From positions 26,609,053-26,673,052 of the forward strand of contig JAQFVV010012394.1 in NCBI GenBank assembly GCA_028023455.1: a stretch of 64,000 nucleotides of DNA, given 5' to 3'. Each line of letters begins with the position of its first letter. Position 1 is the stretch's first letter. The notes below the pieces were generated by a model, which made no database searches, was not told where the DNA came from, and was given only the letters and a program-made list of their open reading frames with translations. Both the position numbers and the translations under genes were made by a program. This document shows, piece after piece, positions 57,170 through 64,000 of the stretch. Source of the DNA: Epiperipatus broadwayi. Its lineage: Eukaryota; Onychophora; Udeonychophora; Euonychophora; Peripatidae.

Positions 57170-59010
57170 TTCCGATTTTTTTAAAAAGTAATTTATTGTC
57201 ATTTAAAAAAACAATTATGTATTACGACTACATAAGCACTTAATATTTAATGTTGTTTATAAAATCCAGATTGTGAAAAAGAAATATATTTATGACAATG
57301 ATTAATGTGAAATCTACAAAAACAAACCAAAAAAATCTAAAACCACTAAGTTGTTAATACTTAGAAGAGTGATGAAAAATTAAATAATAATACGAATCGA
57401 ATATTTCTTACTAATTAATTGTTTTTAAAAAATATATGTACGTGGTATTTCTATTACTATAAAACTTTTGGCTTGACCTACCTTTGAATGACAACTTGAA
57501 TTAAAGATTTCCAACTTTGTAGAAAAAAATAGATAGGTGAACATTGGGGTGCAGAAACAGGATAGCAAATGGATGAAAGACAGAAGCGAATGCACTCCTC
57601 GAAATCCTTATATGAGACAGGAAGATAAAAACCATAAGCGTACGCTTGCCCAATAATGAAAATAATTCCAGCTTTAAGTCGTTTAAAAATAAACTTTTTG
57701 AAATAAAAACAAAGTCCAAAAAATTGAGCGCCGCTTTAATTAATTTTCACACTACTCCAATTTTTAATAGAAGTGCACGCACTTTTGCTCTTCGAAAATG
57801 GAACCACTTATAAGAAAAAATCGAGAAGGTCAAAGAGTGCGTTTTCCCTGCAAGAGATCTCAACAGGTTTATTTTAAGATGGAAAGGGAGTGGAAAAAAA
57901 ATCAGTTTTGAATCACTGACAAATCTAGAACAGATGAGTTCAACCCACTACATGACCTGAGGAGGTAATTATTTAAACTTAAGACGATAACAATTGCAAT
58001 TACATCTTGGTAGGGAGGGGAGGGGTAAATTTTTTGAAGATAAATATTAGGTGTAGATTCTTTCTATCGTTATTTAAATAATAATTCCAAACACGAGCGA
58101 ACAAAATGCAGTCCTTGAGTGTTTGTACTTATACAGATCTGCGATTCGTTTGATTTCACAAGCTTCATTTAAATTAGATTTACATTATCCCGGAAAAGTT
58201 TACAAAAAGTAGATATTTGTAACTTTATTTAGAAAAAGTTCTCAATAGAGAGATTTATATCCTAGTCCTTACAAAAATGTATCAATAGATTTATAAAGCT
58301 CGTTAGTCGCATCAATACGGTATACAGACGTATATAGGTAAAGAGGTCTTTAGAAAAGCAAATAAAAAGCAAAGGCAGATCCAATTGTCCATTCCAGAGG
58401 AACAGTGAGGAAATTAAGGTTATCAGTTGCTAGGTAATAAGAGTTTTTGAGCAATTTTCCAATATTATTTTCTAGCTAAAAATAACGATGTTGCCAACTT
58501 TAATTGATCGTTTAGCTAGGTTGGCTATGAACTGGCTACCTGAAAGAAAAATCATAAACCCATTTGAAAAAAATAATCCCACCCTGATTAAAACAAAAGT
58601 TCTTAATCAAGCAGACAAGTGCACCATCTGTGTACCTCAATCTTTTCATATACTCATATTCAAATCACTCCAAATTTTATATTTCAACAACGCCCTCTGT
58701 GAATAAATATAGTCTCAACTCCAAACAGGCAACTCAAAAAGATAATTTCTTAAATCATATGCTAGAATGATTTGAATATTTTCTAACTAATTTTCAGCTA
58801 GAAGTAAGCATTAGAATATTTTCTTACCCACATTATATAATGAGTTTAAAGAGCATGCAAATTTTATGGCTTATAAAGCAGTAGTAAGAATATAAACCTA
58901 TTCACAGAACAAACAAGTTTGAATACATTACTAAGATAATTTGCAATCTAGATCATCAAAGAATCATTTAAATGAAATTGGAAATAACTCCATCTATTGT
59001 TATATCAATG
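57170..59010. other. No gene seen
   Basis: Mixed AT-rich DNA, slightly less AT-rich at 57480-58060. Small frames on both strands lack motifs. No splice-bounded exon could be supported. Confidence 0.5.
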
Positions 59011-59011
59011 C

Positions 59012-59530
59012 ATATCTTTTATTATAATTTTCTTTTTCTTCCTTTTCCTATGTATTGATTTCTACTTTAACATATACCATTTACAACTTTCTTAAACCCT
59101 TTATCAATATTCTTTATTTATATCAAAATTAACTGTTTTGACTGTCCTGCAGTCATCATCAGAGCTATAATATTCAAATATATAATTATATAATTAATAC
59201 ACTTATACACATATTCATATACATAATTAAAATACACAAAATGAAACAAAAATAAAATATACATTTTACCCTGACCATTATAAATAATCATTTCTCATTT
59301 TATTATTTGACTTTATTTTATTACTTTATTTATAACGGTCAGGTTTGTTTTATTTTGTGTATTTTAATTATGTATATGAATATGTGTATAAGTGTATTAA
59401 TTATATAATTATATATTTGAATATTGTAGCTCTGATGATGACTGCAGGTCAGTCGAAACACTTAGTTTTGATAGAAATAAAGAGTATTGATAAAATGTTT
59501 AACAAAGTTGTAAATGATATATCTTTTATT
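59012..59530 (-). mobile_element. FB4 foldback element with 12-bp target duplication and hammerhead-like core
   Basis: Arms about 59060-59275 and 59330-59518 are reverse complements ('ttatcaatattctttattt', 'gactg', 'tgcagtcatcatcagagct', 'taattaatacacttataca' and complements). Perfect 'atatcttttatt' lies at 59012-59023 and 59519-59530. The unpaired stretch 59024-59060 would be the asymmetric tail, making the element minus-oriented. The duplication is AT-rich, so somewhat less certain than for FB1 or FB2. Confidence 0.75.
59395..59475 (+). ncRNA. Hammerhead-like motif (FB4)
   Basis: CTGATGA (59432-59438), one extra T, a perfect 5-bp helix II GACTG/CAGTC around loop CAGGT (59440-59454), and GAAA (59455-59458). 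Helix III may be a short A-U/C-G stem on ACTTA, or alternatively the 7-bp UAAGUGU/ACACUUA using 59388-59394. Stem I is not convincing. The opposite arm has CTGATGA and helix II but AAAA for GAAA. Confidence 0.45.
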
Positions 59531-59865
59531 GTGTGAATAGCCCATCCATTTTATCTGATAAAAAAAAAATCATCTTTTATCTGACAAAGTAGATTGTCAT
59601 TCATATAAGAAAAGATGAGTGTTATTTGTAAGTTCATTTAAATGTTTCTTTAAAGAATCTAATTTGAGAATAATCTTAGTAATGTATTTGGATTTGTTTC
59701 ATGAGTAGGTTTACACATATATGTGTATTTTACTGGCATACACATGAAATGTATTATTTAAAGAATTTTTAAAAAAATTACTAAGGGAATTCATTTCATT
59801 CTAATAAATTTTCAAAAATCTTATTAATATTATCAGCTATTTTACAATAATACTTTATAATATAT
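59531..59865. other. No gene seen
   Basis: AT-rich spacer. Confidence 0.5.
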
Positions 59866-59867
59866 AG

Positions 59868-60238
59868 GGTATATGAGCACAGACTTTCACACAACCCACC
59901 AGTCTCCACACTATCTCATAACCCTGATACACTAGAACACATATATGTTGAAAAGAGGTAAATAATCACCAATATACATATTTCATGCTAAACCAGCAAT
60001 CATCAATTGGTCCAGATTACCTTCTCTACACATATATGCTATAAGTGCTCAGATATATATTAAGATAGCCAATCCTTATACTTTAATGGGCAGGCATCAA
60101 TCTACTCCACACTCCAATTCTTCAACTGTCCATCCAATTGAAAATCTGATGATGGAATGCTCAAAGGCCACCCTGAGGCCAAGATTCTTGTCACACCCAT
60201 ATTGACCTAAGGTCAATCTGACCCCTCATGTACAGAAC
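59868..60238 (-). mobile_element. FB3 single arm with hammerhead
   Basis: Colinear with the left arm of the FB3 copy at 39.28-39.65 kb: 'gagcacagactttcac', 'ccacactatctcata', 'ttaatgggcaggcatcaatc', 'attgaaaatctgatgatgg', 'gacccctcatgta'. About 370 bp without an inverted partner. Confidence 0.85.
59960..60020 (-). ncRNA. Type I hammerhead ribozyme (FB3 single arm)
   Basis: Minus strand: stem I GTAATC...ACCAA, core TTGATGA (C3 is T), helix II TGCT/AGCA around GGTTT, GAAA intact, loop TATGTA closed by A-U, then ATATTGGTGATTA completing stem I. The compensatory T/C pattern in helix II and stem I relative to the 39.9 kb copy supports a real fold. Confidence 0.7.
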
Positions 60239-60598
60239 ATAATACTTTATTTAAATTTGAATCTTTATATAAAGGGCAATGCTTTACTTGTAAATGCTGC
60301 AAAGATTCAAGTTTAGAATAGAGCTTAGATGGAGGAATCAATTGTGTGTAATTTTTAGATCAATGCGAAATATTAGAAAGAGTTTTATTTCATATTGTTT
60401 ATATATATACACACTACAATCCAATTTAAATATGATATACCATCAATTCTAAATAAAATCAGACACAAATAATAGAACTAATGAAAATTTAAATAGATAA
60501 AAACTATAAAATCATTACACTTACATCAAACAACAATGGTTAGAAATAAATATACTATAAATATGATGATGGTATATGTTGAACTAAATTCCCATCAT
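60239..60598. other. No gene seen
   Basis: AT-rich spacer. Confidence 0.5.
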
Positions 60599-60858
60599 CT
60601 ATCATTAAATCACTAAACATCACATGATCACCATCTCTTATACTAGCACATAATTGTTATTAAACACGGCAAAACTCTCCATACAGTAGTACCACCTCTG
60701 TGCCAACCAGAGTAATCAATGGATGGGGATATTAAGTGAGTAAGCACTAGATAGGAATTTTATGCACAAGCCTTCTGTAATCCATTGATTACTCTGGTTA
60801 GTACAGTGTGGCACTACTGCATGGAGAGTTTTGCCTTGTTTAATAGCTATCATTAAAT
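60599..60858 (-). mobile_element. FB1 foldback element with 12-bp target duplication
   Basis: The element 60611-60846 is bounded by perfect 'ctatcattaaat' (60599-60610; 60847-60858). Minus-oriented: tail complement at left ('cactaaacatcacatgatca'), a short arm to 'atcaatgga', then the other arm beginning TGGGGATATT (about 60724), which is the predicted 5' end after hammerhead cleavage. It ends 'gttttgccttgttta'. The tail-side arm is truncated. Confidence 0.93.
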
Positions 60859-60944
60859 GTTGAATCTCTAGAAAGTTTTAAACTTCAACACTTTTCAAAT
60901 ACTAACAACTGTTAGTAATAACACACAAATAGACAATGCAGACT

Positions 60945-61205
60945 TTGATAGAAGAACTTGGTTAGAGTGTAGCCTTAAAATTTGGTATTCAAAAATTTAC
61001 AAGTGTAAGTTTGAATCCTATGCTAGTATTGTCATGGGTCAGGCCAGCAACACTTGAAGAAGAGCTGAGAATAATGCCAATGGAAACATTGTGTAATCTA
61101 CTAGCCTGTATTGTCTATTCATGTATTATTACTAACAGTTGATTGTATTTGAAAAGTTTAAACAAAGTTTAAAATTTTCTAGGCATTTCAACATTTAATG
61201 ATAGA
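60945..61205 (+). mobile_element. SINE-B, plus orientation
   Basis: The body 'tgctagtattgtcatgggtc' and 'aacacttgaagaagagc' and the 3' part 'aaagtttaaacaaagtttaa' followed by 'ttttctaggcattt' match other copies. The A box (about 60958, 'tggttagagtgtagcc') and B box ('taagtttgaatcct') are recognisable. The 3' end 'aatgatagatgatg' parallels that at 26.4 kb. Confidence 0.78.
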
Positions 61206-61826
61206 TGATGAAAATAGACCGACATATCTATCATATTTAATTTTGAATATTTGTAAAAAGAAATTGCTAATCTGTAAATAATAACAATAATTAGAAGTAC
61301 TTAAACTTATAGTAAAGTTATGATATTTATTAATGTAAACAATATCTAAAAAAATTGATAGATGCAGTAAACTAATGACACATACTGTATCAATATACAG
61401 TACCACAACTATATGCTATCAAAAAATATATAAGCAAACAAAAAATAAAAAAAGTACTAAAATATATCAATTTAATCAATTTTATGATATGCCAGCAGCC
61501 ATCTTAGGACATCATATACAATCATGTTTGTTAATTGGCTGAAATGTTTCTGATGTTAGTGAAAAGGAAAAAAATACTGTATTTATTTATTTTATCTTTT
61601 TAGTAAATGTAGCTGAGTGTGCTGACATCTGACTTAATTTTTTATCATTACATTATAATCATATTTATTAATAACTTTTCTTCAAGTTACACTGAAAGTA
61701 CATTTTATTCTCTAATTTTATCCTTTTCAAATTTTGACATGGTACAATGTTTGGAGAATAAAATGTTTATGAAACTGAAAGTTTTATGAAATTTAAAAAA
61801 AATTGTAAAGTATTTTCCTCTAGCAA
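61206..61826. other. No gene seen
   Basis: AT-rich spacer. Confidence 0.5.
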
Positions 61827-62066
61827 TAAATTGAAAGTTAAACCACTAAACATCACATGTATCCTCTTATACTAGCACATACTTGTTATTAAACAAGGCA
61901 AAACTCTCTCCATACAGTAGCCAGAAACTAGTATGGTAATATTGGATGAGTAGACACTAGCTAGGGATTTTATGCACAAGCCTTCTGGCATCCATTGATT
62001 ACTCTGGTTGGCACAGGGTGGCACTACTGTATGGAGAGAGTTTTGCCTTGTTTAAATTGAAAGTTA
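61827..62066 (-). mobile_element. FB1 foldback element with 13-14 bp target duplication
   Basis: Perfect 'taaattgaaagtta' at 61827-61840 and 62053-62066 flank the element (the first T may belong to either). Minus-oriented: tail complement 61843-61885, a very short arm ('aaaactctctccatacagtag', in pieces), then the longer arm from 'ccagaaactagtatgg' (hammerhead 3' half) to 'gagagagttttgccttg'. Both arms share an extra 'ct' relative to other copies, showing that one arm was copied from the other. Confidence 0.92.
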
Positions 62067-63160
62067 TAGATTTAGTAGTGACAGCAAAAAAGAATTGTAA
62101 ACATTTTTGTATTAAACTTTGAAGAGTTTATCTAAGAATCTGTAGTGAGTAACGGCAAGATGGGTAATTGTATAAATTCTGCAATCAACACAGACTTAAA
62201 AACATCAAAAACAATTAGAATGGCCAGGCTACTGATAAAGTGACAGATATTTCATTTCCATAGAAAAAAAGAAATATTATTGAAGAAAAAGGATATCATC
62301 CAAATTAAGAGTTTAATTAAAATGAAACTCGGTTTTCCTGACACATCAAAGCCTTACAAAAATCCAAGTCTGAAACTTCACGGTTCATTTTAATAAAGAT
62401 ACGGTATCGGAAGTTTTTTTCTTATTTTCATTTTGTGAGAGGAATACGCATAAGTGAACACACACAAAATAAATATACATGTAAATGTGTTCCCTCGATT
62501 TATTATTAATAACTATATTATGTGTTTATATTACAACCTCAATTTATATATGCATACTATACTCATAAAAAATCATTTTTGACACACGTGTGTTGAAAAG
62601 TATTGTATTCTTGCAGTTCAATAAAATGGCATGTATTCTATTATAATCAAAGCTTATTAACAAAATGTGAGCTATTATACACAATGTTTGATGTATACAA
62701 AGAGGACTCAAAATAAAATATAGTGAATATTGTCTCTTCATTATATTCTTAAATATTGTATTTAAATTAATATTTACATATTAAAACATTAAAAAAATAG
62801 TTGTTTTTTATATAAAAACTGTAACCAGTGTGAATCAAATCTATTCATAAATAAAAATAAAATCTTTGAAAAAAGATGACAACATAAGACAAGATAATCT
62901 CCTGGTATGTGAATACATTCATATATATATATAAATTTTTAAAAGAAAAGAGAAATAACAGAAGATACAGAAAACTATAGTTTTAATAATAACCCAGATG
63001 ATTATTTTAATATATATATGTATTTTAATGCTTTTAAAAAAAGAAAATTTGAATAACATAAATTATTTTAATAATAATATATAAAGTTAGATGTCACATG
63101 ACTTATATATAGCTTGTATTTATAAATATGTAAAATTAAGAACCTGCTAATAAGCTCTAA
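62067..63160. other. No gene seen
   Basis: AT-rich spacer with short TA repeats near 62925 and 63010. Confidence 0.5.
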
Positions 63161-63311
63161 ACAAGCTTTTTAAATTTTTTTTATGATAAATGCTACTATA
63201 AGAGAAGACATTCAAATCATCTTTATCTATGATTGTCCCCATCCCCAGACCAATTTTGAGCTACGACTCTACAAGAGAAGGCATTAAAATTATCTTTATC
63301 TATGATTGTTC

Positions 63312-63358
63312 CCACCTCCAGACCAGTTTTGAGTTATGGCTCTCTTCAGTGAGGAGCT
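63312..63358 (-). ncRNA. Hammerhead-like motif (FB7 inner left arm)
   Basis: Minus strand: stem I CTCCTCA, core CTGAAGA (63349-63343, fits CUGANGA), helix II GAG/CTC, AAAA for GAAA (63330-63327), helix III AC-TG-GT, then C and the stem I 3' side TGGAGG. One core base (G12) is mutated; the rest is consistent. Confidence 0.5.
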
Positions 63359-63359
63359 A

Positions 63360-63392
63360 GAGAGCCACAGCTCGAAACCAGTCTGGAGATGG
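63360..63392 (+). ncRNA. Hammerhead 3' half (FB7 right arm)
   Basis: Perfect 4-bp helix II GAGC-CACA-GCTC (63362-63373), GAAA (63374-63377), helix III/loop CCAG, GTC with predicted cleavage after 63383, then TGGAG. The CTGANGA box is absent because the arm centre cuts just upstream. Confidence 0.5.
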
Positions 63393-63479
63393 GGACAATC
63401 ATGGATCAAGATTATTTGAAAGCCTTCTCTTGTAGTAGCATTTATCATATAAACTATTTTAGTAAGTCAAGAGCATCTC

Positions 63480-63660
63480 TCTTCTAGTGCCATCTAGTGT
63501 AATCTTGAGTAATCAGTGATTAGAAGTTGCATATAAAATGTTATTCTTAATATTTAAATCACTTTCCTTAATACAAAGGAGAGGTATTTTATCTGAAACT
63601 GGCAATAAATGATTACTCAAAATTATGTTAGATGAAACTAGTGTAGGGAGCTGCCCATGT
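63480..63660. repeat. Diverged FB1/FB7-like fragments
   Basis: 'agtgccatctagtgtaatct' and 'gagtaatcagtgattag' (63486-63525) recall the FB1 outer arm; 'gatgaaactagtgtaggg' (63630-63648) recalls the region around its cleavage site. Too decayed for structure. Confidence 0.4.
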
Positions 63661-63904
63661 CTTATACTATTTATGCTGATATTTTGATAATCTTGAAAGA
63701 CGTTAGTTTAATCTTACTTACTATATTTAATCTTGTTGCCTTTAATTACTGTCAAAAATTGTTTTAAGCAAATATTCTTCAGTGTTTTGCTTTTGTAGTG
63801 GTCAGGTGGTTGAAATTAAAACATCACATTAGATGTAAAATATACAAATGATCAAATAAGCATTTATTTTATATAGCGCTATGTTTTATAAATTGTAATA
63901 CATT

Positions 63905-64000
63905 AAAGATCAGCCTTTCAAGCTATTGTGCATGTGCTTTTTACAAGTGTTAATAATAAATGAATACTTTCATTCCCAACACAAGATATAGTATTTATGA
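63905..64000 (+). mobile_element. FB2 element, cut by the window end
   Basis: 'atcagcctttcaagctattg', 'gtgttaataataaatgaata' and 'acacaagatatagtattt' align in order with the left arm start of FB2 at 38.0 kb. The inverted partner, if any, lies outside the window. Confidence 0.7.

Larger units (their letters stand above)
63195..63455. mobile_element. FB7 foldback element, one arm duplicated, with hammerhead motifs
   Basis: Outer arms 'atgataaatgctactataagag' (63182-63203, in pieces) and 'ctcttgtagtagcatttatcat' (63428-63449) pair. Two left arm copies (63203-63270 and 63271-63345: 'atctttatctatgattgt', 'cccagacca/ctccagacca', 'gagc/gagt') face one right arm (63360-63430). The hammerhead region is homologous to FB1 ('gctcctcactga', 'agccac', 'gaaac', 'gtctgg'), so FB7 is a sister family. 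No duplication was found. Confidence 0.75.

Overview
The window is AT-rich metazoan DNA dominated by transposable elements. Only one stretch looks like a host coding exon with clear splice signals: minus strand, 17315 to 16807. One further possible exon (7651-7917, minus) and one decayed C2H2 zinc-finger pseudogene (30150-30425) are weaker. There are no bacterial-style operons, no rRNA, no functional tRNA gene and no CRISPR array. Host identity is not directly readable. APE-type LINEs, tRNA-derived SINEs, a Penelope-like element (PLE) remnant, very long (AAT)n tracts and a zinc-finger pseudogene suggest an invertebrate, perhaps a lophotrochozoan such as a mollusc. That is a low-confidence inference.

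Layout. 0-4.3 kb: a broken Gypsy-type LTR retrotransposon whose 5' LTR is loaded with insertions. 5.1-6.7 kb: an RTE-like LINE. 8.7-10.7 kb: a Tigger/pogo-like inverted-repeat element and a possible transposase shard. 11.5-13 kb: a multi-hairpin palindrome, the end of a second LINE family (called LINE-B here) and a small MITE. 14-17.3 kb: tRNA-SINEs and the exon. 18-31 kb: foldbacks, SINEs, a PLE GIY-YIG endonuclease relic at 25.6-26.1 kb and the zinc-finger relic. 32.2-34.1 kb: a long LINE-B copy. 37.6-43.8 kb: a nearly complete CR1-like LINE on the minus strand (PHD-bearing ORF1, APE endonuclease, RT), split by three palindromic insertions. 44.1-46.7 kb: a nearly complete RTE-like LINE on the minus strand. 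47-57 kb: trinucleotide arrays, a GATA-rich tract, SINEs and LINE 3' ends. 57-64 kb: more foldback elements.

The main discovery is a set of foldback (palindromic) elements, called FB1 to FB7 here. They are unrelated in sequence, yet eight insertions (five FB1, one each of FB2, FB3 and FB4) are flanked by 11-14 bp target-site duplications, and those that can be oriented have an asymmetric 3' tail. These are signs of retroposition rather than cut-and-paste transposition. FB1, FB3, FB4 and FB7 carry recognisable hammerhead ribozyme cores. FB3 folds by eye into a complete type I hammerhead with a one-pair helix III and a palindromic loop. In two FB1 copies the junction between inverted arms falls exactly at the predicted hammerhead cleavage position. 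A Penelope-like GIY-YIG endonuclease relic lies in the same window, and hammerheads are known from PLEs. I infer that these are non-autonomous, ribozyme-processed retroposons integrated head-to-head by priming at both target ends. Two FB1 copies are fused to the antisense 3' end of LINE-B, one of them inside a single 13-bp duplication, which points to template mixing during integration.
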